A stretch of DNA of 38,534 nucleotides from contig NZ_JAIRDQ010000021.1 in the NCBI RefSeq assembly GCF_021458635.1, forward strand, positions 1 through 38,534. Direction: 5' to 3'. Shown here in pieces: positions 8,282 through 17,370 of this stretch. Below the pieces are notes generated by a model that was not told the DNA's origin, did not search any database, and was given only the letters and a program-made list of their open reading frames with translations. The position numbers were made by a program, and so were the translations under genes. The first letter of the stretch is position 1. Every line of letters starts with the position of its first letter. The stretch is from Bradyrhizobium monzae (GTDB taxonomy: Bacteria; Pseudomonadota; Alphaproteobacteria; Rhizobiales; Xanthobacteraceae).

Positions 8282-8307
8282 TGATGCACTAATGCATTAG
8301 TGCATCA
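8282..8307. promoter_or_regulatory. 26-bp perfect palindrome, probable GntR operator
   Basis: The half-site TGATGCACTAATG is followed directly by its exact reverse complement. It stands in the 94-base gap between the divergent GntR gene (26 bases from its ATG) and the binding-protein gene (42 bases from its ATG), so one bound dimer could control both promoters. GntR/FCD operators are short palindromes; the perfect symmetry and position make this the clear candidate. No other copy was noticed in the window. Confidence 0.8.
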
Positions 8308-8349
8308 GCGTGCTCGCGCGTCAATGCCGGCCGGAGGAAACGAACAACA

Positions 8350-9369
8350 ATGATCAAGCAATTCCAGCGTGGCTGTGCGGCCCTCGCCCTGGTCGCCGCG
8401 GCAGTCCTGTCGGCGTCGCCGGCGCGGGCGCAGCAGAAATCCGAGATCTCCCTGTCACGGCAGCCCGGCATTTTCTACATGCCGAGCCACATCATGGAGA
8501 AGCAGAAGCTGATCGAGAAGCACGCGGCTGCGCTCGGCGTCCCCAACGTCACCACGAAATGGGTGACCTTCTCCGGCGGCGGCGCGCAGACCGATGCGCT
8601 GCTCGCAGGTGGCGTCGACATTCTCAACACCGGTACCGGCAATCTGTTGCTGCTGTGGGATCGTACCCGCGGCGGCGTGAAGGGTATCGTTGCGACCTCG
8701 GCGCAGCCGATGACGCTGATCAGCCGCGACGCCAACATCAAGTCGATCAAGGATTTTGGGCCTGCCGACAAGATCGCCGTGCCGACGGTAAAGATCTCGA
8801 CCCAGGCGATCGTGCTGCAGATCGCGGCTGCGGAAGCCTTCGGCGCCGATCAATGGGCAAAGCTCGATGCCAACACGGTGCAGCTCGGCCATCCCGACGC
8901 CTATGCGGCGCTGTCCAATCCCAAGCACGAGGTGCACAGCCACTTCTCGATTCCGCCTTTCACGTTCCTCGAGCTGAAGAACGTGCCGGGTGCGCATGTC
9001 GTGCTGAATTCGCCGGACGTGATGGGCGGCCCGCTCAGCCAGGCGCAATTCTTCACAACCACGAAATTCGCCGACGCTAATCCGAAAATCATCCAGGCCG
9101 TGCGCGATGCCACCAAGGAAGCGCAGGACCTGATCCGCAGCGACACCAAGCAGGCGGTCGAGATCTACAAGGAGATCACCGGCGACAAGACCTCGGTCGA
9201 GGAGCTGCTCGATCTCCTCAAGCAGCCCGGCATGATGGAATGGAATCTCGAACCGCAGGGCACGATGAAGTTCGCCGCCCACCTCTACAAGACCGGCACG
9301 CTGAAGACCCAGCCCAAGGCCTGGACCGATTACTATCTCCCCGTCGCGCACGACCTGAAAGGCAACTGA
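8350..9369 (+). CDS. ABC transporter periplasmic binding protein (NMT1/TauA/SsuA-like)
   Basis: A 339-residue exported solute-binding protein. A Sec signal peptide (basic start MIKQFQRG, hydrophobic core ALALVAAAVLSAS, cleavage after ARA) precedes the mature domain. The segments LSRQPGIFYMPSHIMEKQKL, DALLAGGVDILNTGTGNLLLL and DFGPADKIAVPTVKIST follow the pattern of the nitrate/taurine/thiamine-precursor binding family. A ribosome-binding sequence GGAGGAA lies before the ATG. The stop and the next start overlap (TGATG). The family usually binds sulfonates, nitrate, pyrimidine precursors or aromatic acids, but the genes that follow suggest a sugar-acid or another hydroxy acid here. The substrate is inferred from context only. 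Confidence 0.9.
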   Translation: MIKQFQRGCAALALVAAAVLSASPARAQQKSEISLSRQPGIFYMPSHIMEKQKLIEKHAAALGVPNVTTKWVTFSGGGAQTDALLAGGVDILNTGTGNLLLLWDRTRGGVKGIVATSAQPMTLISRDANIKSIKDFGPADKIAVPTVKISTQAIVLQIAAAEAFGADQWAKLDANTVQLGHPDAYAALSNPKHEVHSHFSIPPFTFLELKNVPGAHVVLNSPDVMGGPLSQAQFFTTTKFADANPKIIQAVRDATKEAQDLIRSDTKQAVEIYKEITGDKTSVEELLDLLKQPGMMEWNLEPQGTMKFAAHLYKTGTLKTQPKAWTDYYLPVAHDLKGN

Positions 9370-10130
9370 TGGCGTTGCTCGACGTCAGTGGCGTGACGCT
9401 GCGCTACAAGACCTCCAGCGCCGTCGTCACCGCCACGGAGAGGGTGAGCTTCACCGTCGACAAGTCCGACCGCTTCGTGCTGCTCGGACCGTCCGGTTGC
9501 GGCAAGTCGACCTTGCTCAAGGCCGTCGGCGGCTACATGTCACCGAGCGAAGGCCGCATGACCATAGGCGATCGTGAGATCCGCGGCCCCGGCGCCGACC
9601 GCATGATGATCTTTCAGGAATTCGACCAGCTGTTGCCCTGGAAGAGCGTGCTGGCCAACGTGATGTTCCCGCTGCTGACCGCGCGAAAGCTGTCGCGCAA
9701 GGACGCCGAGCTAAGGGCGCGATCGTATATCGAGAAGGTGGGGCTCACCCGCGTGGTCGATGCCTATCCGCACACGCTGTCCGGCGGCATGAAGCAGCGC
9801 GTCGCGATCGCGCGCGGCATGGCGATGGAGCCGGACATTCTGCTGATGGACGAGCCGTTCGCAGCACTCGACGCGTTGACGCGCCGGACCTGCCAGGACG
9901 AGCTGCTCCAGCTCTGGAGCGAAACCAGGTTCACCGTGTTGTTCGTGACGCATTCGATCGCCGAAGCGATCCGTATCGGCAACCGCATCCTGCTGCTGTC
10001 GCCGCATCCCGGCCGCGTCAAGGCCGAGGTGATCGACGTCGACAAGGTCAGCAATGACGACGGCAGCGCCGGCCGGCTGGAGAAGGAGATTCACGATCTC
10101 CTGTTCGCCGGCGAAGCGACGGCGCATTAA
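9369..10130 (+). CDS. ABC transporter ATP-binding protein (SsuB/TauB-like)
   Basis: A 253-residue ATPase that powers the importer at the cytoplasmic face. It has Walker A GPSGCGKST (about 40-48), the Q-loop FQEFDQLLPW, the ABC signature LSGGMKQR, Walker B ILLMDEPFAALD and the switch histidine in VLFVTHSIAEA. FQEFDQLLPW is the form normal for nitrate/taurine-type importers. The ATG overlaps the stop codon of the binding-protein gene by one base, so the two are translationally coupled; a longer in-frame extension upstream only re-reads that gene. The permease gene starts 11 bases later. Confidence 0.94.
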   Translation: MALLDVSGVTLRYKTSSAVVTATERVSFTVDKSDRFVLLGPSGCGKSTLLKAVGGYMSPSEGRMTIGDREIRGPGADRMMIFQEFDQLLPWKSVLANVMFPLLTARKLSRKDAELRARSYIEKVGLTRVVDAYPHTLSGGMKQRVAIARGMAMEPDILLMDEPFAALDALTRRTCQDELLQLWSETRFTVLFVTHSIAEAIRIGNRILLLSPHPGRVKAEVIDVDKVSNDDGSAGRLEKEIHDLLFAGEATAH

Positions 10131-10141
10131 GGGGGCCGCTG

Positions 10142-11001
10142 ATGGGCGAAGCAAGAATTCTGCTGCGTGACGCGCCGGTCGCTGCTGTCAGTGGCGCAGG
10201 TGAGGTCGAGCGCAAGCTGAGCGTGGCCGAGCTGCTGTGGAACGACGGCTTTGTCCGCAAGACCGTCATCATCCTCTTCCTGGCCGCGGTCTGGGAGGCC
10301 TACGGAGCTTATCTCGACAATCCCCTGCTGTTTCCGACGCTGCACGACACGCTCGTCACGCTGTTCGATCGCGTCAAGGACGGCACCATCCCGATGCGGG
10401 CCTGGACCTCGCTGAAGGTGCTGTTCATGGGCTATTCGGCCGGCATCGTGCTCGCCGCGATCTTCACCGTGCTCGCGATCTCGACCCGAATCGGCACTGA
10501 CTTTCTCGAGACCGTGACGGCGATGTTCAACCCGCTGCCGGCGATCGCGCTATTGCCGCTCGCCCTGATCTGGTTCGGTCTCGGCAATGGCAGCCTTGTT
10601 TTCGTGCTGATCCATTCGGTGCTGTGGCCGGTCGCGCTCAACACCCATTCCGGCTTCAAGAGCGTGTCCAACACCCTGCGCATGGTTGGTCGCAATTACG
10701 GCCTGCGCGGGTTGCCCTATGTGGCAAAGATCCTGATTCCCGCCGCGTTCGGCTCCATCCTCACCGGCCTCAAGATCGGCTGGGCCTTTGCATGGCGCAC
10801 GCTGATTGCGGCTGAGCTCGTGTTCGGCGTGTCGTCGGGCCAGGGCGGGCTCGGCTGGTTCATCTTCGAGAACCGCAATCTCCTCGACATACCTGCGGTC
10901 TTCGCAGGCCTCTTGACGGTGATTATCATCGGGCTCTTTGTCGAGAACCTGATCTTCCGCGCCATCGAGCGGAACACCGTCCAGAAATGGGGCACGCAAT
11001 C

Positions 11002-11005
<4 letters not shown>
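10142..11005 (+). CDS. ABC transporter permease (SsuC/TauC-like)
   Basis: A 287-residue inner-membrane permease with about six hydrophobic helices. After a 30-residue cytoplasmic leader come VIILFLAAVWEAYGAY, VLFMGYSAGIVLAAIFTVLA, NPLPAIALLPLALIWFGLG and the later helices. The EAA-like coupling loop is near RMVGRNYGLRGLPYVAKILIPAAFGSI, where it meets the ATPase. A GGGGG sequence before the ATG serves as the ribosome-binding site. Its last codons overlap the start of the dehydratase gene (ATGA), which ties transport and catabolism together in one transcript. Only one permease gene is present, so the channel is probably a homodimer, as in SsuC and TauC. Confidence 0.93.
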
Positions 11006-12738
<1,733 letters not shown>

Positions 12739-12745
12739 TGATCCT

Positions 12746-12872
12746 GTCATTCCGGGGCATCGCGAAGCGATGAGCCCGGAATCCATTGTGCCGCAATCTG
12801 TGTCGTTCGATGGATTCTCAGGTGCGCAATTGCGCACCATAGTTCGCGCCAAGTGGCGCGCCCCGGAATGAC
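12746..12872. repeat. Bradyrhizobium-type palindromic intergenic repeat (long form)
   Basis: The outer arms GTCATTCCGGGGC and GCCCCGGAATGAC are exact inverted copies. Inside are the smaller palindromes TCGCGAAGCGA, GGTGCGCAATTGCGCACC (18 bp, perfect) and GCGCCAAGTGGCGC. It fills the gap between the dehydratase and RraA-like genes, so the RNA would fold strongly there. The left third is nearly the same as the repeat at 33934-33973. From memory this is a dispersed repeat of Bradyrhizobium genomes. Confidence 0.85.
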
Positions 12873-12890
12873 GACAAGAGAGAGAATCAG

Positions 12891-13610
12891 ATGTCCAAAC
12901 TTTCCGAAGCCACCCGCAACAAGCTCAAATCCGTTTCCACCGCCACCGTCGCCACCGCTTTGTTCAAGCGCGGCCTGCGCATCCAGATGATCCAGGATGT
13001 GCACCCGTTGGGCGCCGATCAGCCGACCATGGTCGGCGAGGCCTTCACGCTGCGCTACATGCCGGCGCGCGAGGATCTCAACACCATCGACGTCTTTAGG
13101 GATCACTCCCATCCGCAGCGCAAGGCGGTCGAGGATTGCCCGCCGGGTGCGGTGCTGGTGATGGACAGCCGCAAGGACGCGCGCGCGGCTTCGGCCGGCG
13201 CGATCCTGGTGACGCGGTTGATGAAGCGCGGCGTCGCCGGCGTCGTCACCGACGGTGGCTTTCGTGATTCCGCGGAGATCGCCAAGCTCGGCATTCCCGC
13301 CTACCACCATCGCCCGAGCGCGCCGACCAATCTCACGCTACATCAGGCGATCGAGATCAACGTTCCCATCGGTTGCGGCGACGCGCCGGTGTTTCCCGGC
13401 GACGTCATCCTGGGTGATGCCGACGGCGTCATCGTGATCCCCGCGCATATCGCGGACGAGATCGCGAATGAAACCTTCGAGATGACCGCGTTCGAGGATT
13501 TCGTCACCGAGGAGGTCGGCAAGGGCCGTGGCATTTTTGGTCTCTATCCGGCGACCGATCCGCAGACGCTCACCGACTTCGCGGAATGGCGGAAGAAGAA
13601 CGGAAGGTAA
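12891..13610 (+). CDS. RraA-like protein, probable class II aldolase (HMG/CHA aldolase family)
   Basis: A 239-residue protein of the RraA / 4-hydroxy-4-methyl-2-oxoglutarate aldolase fold. Visible signatures are STATVATALFKRG, SAGAILVTRLMKRGVAGVVTDGGFRDS (the G...D and R-D pair bind the metal-enolpyruvate), GIPAYHH and the late GDVILGDADGVIVIPA. Family members cleave 4-hydroxy-2-oxo acids to pyruvate and an aldehyde or keto acid; others only inhibit RNase E. With a sugar-acid dehydratase immediately before it, an aldolase acting on the 2-keto-3-deoxy product is the better reading. It is separated from the dehydratase by a folded repeat, which may lower its expression. The upstream ribosome-binding site is weak (AGAGAGAAT). 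Confidence 0.85.
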   Translation: MSKLSEATRNKLKSVSTATVATALFKRGLRIQMIQDVHPLGADQPTMVGEAFTLRYMPAREDLNTIDVFRDHSHPQRKAVEDCPPGAVLVMDSRKDARAASAGAILVTRLMKRGVAGVVTDGGFRDSAEIAKLGIPAYHHRPSAPTNLTLHQAIEINVPIGCGDAPVFPGDVILGDADGVIVIPAHIADEIANETFEMTAFEDFVTEEVGKGRGIFGLYPATDPQTLTDFAEWRKKNGR

Positions 13611-13643
13611 GGCCGTTCATCACGATCAGTCACGTCAAGAAAC

Positions 13644-13671
13644 AGGCCGGCCACATCAAGTGCGGCCTTTT
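13644..13671 (+). terminator. Probable rho-independent terminator after the RraA-like gene
   Basis: AGGCCG and CGGCCT form a stem, with a smaller inner CAC/GTG pairing, and the stem runs directly into TTTT. It begins 34 bases after the RraA-like stop and ends 20 bases before the SMP-30 start. It would stop or thin transcription before the SMP-30 gene, which therefore may need read-through or its own promoter. Confidence 0.65.
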
Positions 13672-13691
13672 ATCAAGCAGGGAGGATTTTT

Positions 13692-14783
13692 ATGATTTTC
13701 ACGCGACGCAGTCTCCTGTCCGGCGCAGGTAGCGCGGCGGCTTCGATGCTGCTGGCCCGCGCGGCCGGCGCGCAATCATTTCCGTTCACGCCGGCCCAGC
13801 GCTACCCGGACCCGGCCGTCCAAGTCCTCGATCCGAGTTTCGCGAAGTACCGGCTCTATTCCTCGACGCTGGAGCAGGTCGCGACCGGCCTGCGCTGGGC
13901 CGAAGGTCCGGTCTATTTCCCGGAAGGCGCGTATCTGTTGTTCTCCGACATCCCCAACAACCGGATCATGAAGTTCGACGAGAAGACCGGGCAGACCAGC
14001 GTGTTCCGCGCCAACGCCAATTACGCCAACGGCAATGCGCGCGACCGTCAGGGCCGCCTCGTCACCTGCGAGCACTCCGTCACGCGTCGCATTACCCGCA
14101 CCGAGAAGGACGGCAAGATCACCGTGCTCGCCGACAAGTTCGAGGGCAAACGGCTGAACGCGCCGAACGACATCGTGGTGAAGTCCGACGACAGCATCTG
14201 GTTCACCGATCCCACGTTCGGCATCGGCGGTGAGTGGGAGGGCAAGAAAGAGAAGCCGGAGCAGGCCACCACCAACGTCTATCGCATCGCCAAGGACGGC
14301 AAGCTCACCGCCGTGCTCACCGATCTCGTCAATCCGAATGGCATCGCTTTCTCGCCGGACGAGAAGAAGCTCTATGTCGTCGAGTGGAAGGGCACGCCCA
14401 ATCGCAGCATCTGGAGCTACAATGTCGGTGACGAAGGCTCCTTAAGCGGCAAGACCAAGCTGATCGACGCCGCCGACCAGGGCTCGCTCGACGGCTTTCG
14501 CGTCGACCGCGACGGCAATCTCTGGTGCGGCTGGGGCTCGAACGGTGCGCTGCAGTCCGAACCCACCGACGTCGGCGGCCGCAAGGTCTATCAGCTCAAG
14601 GGTAAGCCGGAAGACCTCGACGGCGTCATGGTGTTCAACCCCGAAGGCAAGCCGCTCGCCTTCATCAAGCTGCCCGAACGCTGCGAGAATCTGTGCTTCG
14701 GCGGGCCGAAGAACAACCGCCTCTATATGGCAAGCTGCCACTCGATCTACGCGCTCTATGTGGAGGCGCACGGCGCGGTGTGA
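13692..14783 (+). CDS. Tat-exported SMP-30/gluconolactonase-type lactonase
   Basis: A 363-residue six-bladed propeller hydrolase, probably a sugar lactonase. The N-terminus has a twin-arginine signal (FTRRSLLSGAGSAAAS, cleavage near AGA-QS), so the folded protein should be exported to the periplasm. The propeller carries the expected family segments: LRWAEGPVYFP (metal-binding Glu), KRLNAPNDIVVKSDDSIWFTDP (Asn and Asp), NPNGIAFSPDEKKLYV and SLDGFRVDRDGNLWCG (second Asp). A clear ribosome-binding sequence GGGAGGA precedes the ATG. Its place after the importer, dehydratase and aldolase suggests it opens a lactone outside the membrane to give the acid that is imported. The true substrate is unknown. 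Confidence 0.9.
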   Translation: MIFTRRSLLSGAGSAAASMLLARAAGAQSFPFTPAQRYPDPAVQVLDPSFAKYRLYSSTLEQVATGLRWAEGPVYFPEGAYLLFSDIPNNRIMKFDEKTGQTSVFRANANYANGNARDRQGRLVTCEHSVTRRITRTEKDGKITVLADKFEGKRLNAPNDIVVKSDDSIWFTDPTFGIGGEWEGKKEKPEQATTNVYRIAKDGKLTAVLTDLVNPNGIAFSPDEKKLYVVEWKGTPNRSIWSYNVGDEGSLSGKTKLIDAADQGSLDGFRVDRDGNLWCGWGSNGALQSEPTDVGGRKVYQLKGKPEDLDGVMVFNPEGKPLAFIKLPERCENLCFGGPKNNRLYMASCHSIYALYVEAHGAV

Positions 14784-14787
14784 GGTG

Positions 14788-14817
14788 GAATGTGGGGCGG
14801 TAACTCGCCCCACATTC
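14788..14817. terminator. Strong hairpin, probable bidirectional terminator
   Basis: GAATGTGGGGCG and CGCCCCACATTC form a perfect 12-bp stem with the loop GTAACT, starting four bases after the SMP-30 stop. It is followed by only a weak T-rich tail (TTA), but the position between two convergent transcription units supports a terminator role. A related imperfect stem of the same GAATGTGG type stands near 17168-17205. Confidence 0.65.
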
Positions 14818-14820
14818 TTA

Positions 14821-14978
14821 GCCGTCGTCCCGGACAAGCGAAGCGCAGATCCGGGACCCATAAACACCGGGAGATGTTTGGCGAAGGAACATTAGTGAAG
14901 TGTTCTTCGCCGGTACTGCTCCCGCACTCTCCCGATAGATCACGCGGTATGGGTCCGGGCGTTCGCCGGGACGACGGC
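14821..14978. repeat. Long inverted-repeat intergenic element, copy 1
   Basis: The ends GCCGTCGTCCCGG and CCGGGACGACGGC are perfect 13-bp inverted copies. Inside are CCCATAAACACCGGGAG, GTTTGGCGAAGG and GATCACGCGGTATG. The same landmarks recur in the same order at 17209-17345, so these are two copies of one family. It separates the convergent SMP-30 and oligopeptidase genes. No open frame is credible inside it. Confidence 0.75.
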
Positions 14979-14989
14979 GGTGGGTGTAG

Positions 14990-17098
14990 CTACACCCCGG
15001 CCTCCGCCATCCCCGCCGCCCACAGCGCGAACGCATAGACGATCGCGACTTCATCCAGCCGGTCAAATCGCCCCGAGGCGCCGCCGTGACCGGCGCCCAT
15101 GTTGGTGCGCAGCAGGACCGGACCGCCGCCGCTCATGGTCGCGCGCAGGCGCGCGATCCATTTGGCGGGCTCCCAATAGGTGACGCGCGGATCAGTAAGC
15201 CCGCCCATCGCCAAAATCGCCGGATAGTCTTTTGCCGCGACGTTGTCGTAGGGCGAGTAGGACAGGATGGTGCGAAAATCCTTTTCGCTCTCGATCGGGT
15301 TGCCCCATTCCGGCCATTCCGGCGGCGTCAGCGGCAACGTGTCGTCGAGCATGGTGTTGAGCACGTCGACGAACGGCACTTCGGCGACGATGCCCGCGAA
15401 CAATTCGCCGGCGCGGTTGGCGACCGCACCCATCAGCATGCCGCCGGCCGAGCCGCCATGGCCGACGATACGCTTGCGGCTCGTGTATTTCGCGTCGATC
15501 AGCGCGCGGGCGCTGGCGGCGAAATCGTCGAACGAGTTGGTCTTCTTCTCGCGCTTGCCGTCGAGATACCAGCCCCAGCCCTTGTCGGCGCCGCCGCGGA
15601 TATGGGCGATGGCGTAGACGAAGCCGCGATCGACCAGCGACAGACGGTTGGCGTTGAACGAGGCCGGCATCGCCATGCCGTAGGAGCCGTAGCCATAGAG
15701 CAATAGCGGCGCCGCGCCGTCGAGCTTGAGCCCGCGACGATAGAGGATCGACACCGGCACCTCGGCGCCATCCTGCGCCTTCGCCATGATGCGCGTGGTG
15801 ACGTAGTCGGCCGCAACGTGCCCGGACGGGATCTCCTGGCGCTTGCGCAGGGTGCGTGTCCGCTTGGCCATGTCGTAGTCGTAGACTTCCGACGGCGTCG
15901 TCATCGACGAATAGGCAAAGCGCAAATTCGTGGTGTCGAATTCGTAGGAGCCCATCGTGTCGAGCGAATACGCGGCCTCGTCGAAGGCAATCGCGTGCTC
16001 TTCCTTGGTCGCGAGATCGCGGATCACAATTGCCGGCAGCGCATTGGCGCGCTCCAGCCGCACCAGATGGCCGGCATAGAGATCGAGGTCGATAATGTAG
16101 ATGCCGGGACGATAGGGGATCAGGTCGCGCCAGTTCTTCCGCTCGGGGGAAGCCAGCGGCGCGGTGACGATCTTGAAGTCGATGGCGTCATCGGCATTGG
16201 TGAGGATGAATAGCTCGTCGCCGCGATCAGCCAGCGAATATTGCACGCCCTCCTCGCGCGCCGCGACCAGGCGCGGCGGCACTTCCGGATGAGCGAGATC
16301 GATCAACCGCTGCTCGCTGGTTTCGTGGTCGCCGCCGGCGATGACGCAGAAGCGGCCACTGGTGCTCTCATGCAGATGGGTGAACCAGCCGGAATCCTGC
16401 TCCTCGTAGACCAGCGCGTCGTCGGCCTGCCTGGTGCCGAGCCTGTGCCGCCACACCTGCATCGGCCGGTGATTGTCGTCGAGCTTCACATAGAGAAAGG
16501 ATTTTGCATCCTTGCTCCAGACCACGCCGCCGTCGGTCTCCTCGACGACGTCGTCGAGGTCTTGGCCGCTCGCCCAGTCGCGGACGCGGATCGTGAAATA
16601 TTCCGAGCCCTTGGTGTCGGCGCTCCAGGCCTGCAGTCTATGATCGTCCGAGTGGCGGCTGCCGCCGAACTTGAAATATTTGTGGTCCTTGGCGAGCGCA
16701 TCGCCGTCGAGCACGATATGGCCCTCGCCGCCGTCGCGCGGCATGCGGCCGAACAGCTCGTGCTGGCCGCCCTCGCGGAACTTGCGGAAATAGGCGAACG
16801 GTCCGTCCGGCGACGGCACGCTGGAATCGTCTTCCTTGATGCGGGAGCGCATCTCGCGCACCAGCGCCTTCTGCAGGCTTGCGGTGTGGCCGAGCAGGCT
16901 CTCGGTGTAGCCGTTCTCTTCATCCAGATATTTGCGGATGTCGGGATCGAGTACTTGGGGCTCGCGCAGCACCTCCTGCCATTTCGCGTCCTTCAGCCAG
17001 GCATAGTCGTCGGTGACGGTGATGCCGTGGTGGGTGAAGGAATGCGGCCGGCGCGGGGCGACGGGAGCGGTCGGGGTCGTGCTGGCGGATTTGGGCAA
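14990..17098 (-). CDS. S9 family serine oligopeptidase (oligopeptidase B-like)
   Basis: A 702-residue prolyl-oligopeptidase-family peptidase, cytoplasmic by lack of a signal. An N-terminal propeller (about 70-420) limits access to a C-terminal alpha/beta-hydrolase domain (about 430-700). The nucleophile is S550 in GHGGSAGGMLMG; the acid is the Asp in GGLTDPRVTYWEPAKW and the His is in NMGAGHGGASGRFD, where GAGHGG is the usual oligopeptidase B form. N-terminal WLKDAKWQEVLREP and YLDEENGYTE match family starts. The first codon appears to be TTG, with AGGA about 7 bases before it; no in-frame ATG precedes. Such enzymes trim short peptides after basic residues, but the specificity pocket was not examined. 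No functional link to its neighbours is evident. Confidence 0.93.
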   Translation of the reverse strand: MPKSASTTPTAPVAPRRPHSFTHHGITVTDDYAWLKDAKWQEVLREPQVLDPDIRKYLDEENGYTESLLGHTASLQKALVREMRSRIKEDDSSVPSPDGPFAYFRKFREGGQHELFGRMPRDGGEGHIVLDGDALAKDHKYFKFGGSRHSDDHRLQAWSADTKGSEYFTIRVRDWASGQDLDDVVEETDGGVVWSKDAKSFLYVKLDDNHRPMQVWRHRLGTRQADDALVYEEQDSGWFTHLHESTSGRFCVIAGGDHETSEQRLIDLAHPEVPPRLVAAREEGVQYSLADRGDELFILTNADDAIDFKIVTAPLASPERKNWRDLIPYRPGIYIIDLDLYAGHLVRLERANALPAIVIRDLATKEEHAIAFDEAAYSLDTMGSYEFDTTNLRFAYSSMTTPSEVYDYDMAKRTRTLRKRQEIPSGHVAADYVTTRIMAKAQDGAEVPVSILYRRGLKLDGAAPLLLYGYGSYGMAMPASFNANRLSLVDRGFVYAIAHIRGGADKGWGWYLDGKREKKTNSFDDFAASARALIDAKYTSRKRIVGHGGSAGGMLMGAVANRAGELFAGIVAEVPFVDVLNTMLDDTLPLTPPEWPEWGNPIESEKDFRTILSYSPYDNVAAKDYPAILAMGGLTDPRVTYWEPAKWIARLRATMSGGGPVLLRTNMGAGHGGASGRFDRLDEVAIVYAFALWAAGMAEAGV

Positions 17099-17208
17099 AT
17101 CGATCCTCGATGCGGGCGGAATGTCTGGCCTCTATATCAGATCGAATGTGGGGGATTTAAAGAAGGCGAATGTGGCTGTAAGGCTCCGGCCTTGCCACAC
17201 ATTCCGCC

Positions 17209-17345
17209 GTCGTCCCTGCGAACGCAGGAACCCATAACCCCAGGGAGGAGTTTGGCGAAGGCTAGCAGTTAAAGACCGTGCCTCGGTACGGCCACCGCGC
17301 GTGATCGATGGATCACGCGGTATGCCCTGCGTTCGCAGGGACGAC
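17209..17345. repeat. Long inverted-repeat intergenic element, copy 2
   Basis: The ends GTCGTCCCTGCGAACGCAGG and CCTGCGTTCGCAGGGACGAC are perfect 20-bp inverted copies. Inside are CCCATAACCCCAGGGAG, GTTTGGCGAAGG and GATCACGCGGTATG, shared with the copy at 14821-14978. An imperfect GAATGTGG stem stands just to its left (17168-17205), as in copy 1. The whole gap of 272 bases between the aminotransferase end and the oligopeptidase start is made of this element and that stem. Confidence 0.8.
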
Positions 17346-17370
17346 AGTGGAGATTGGGCTGCGCCTGCGC

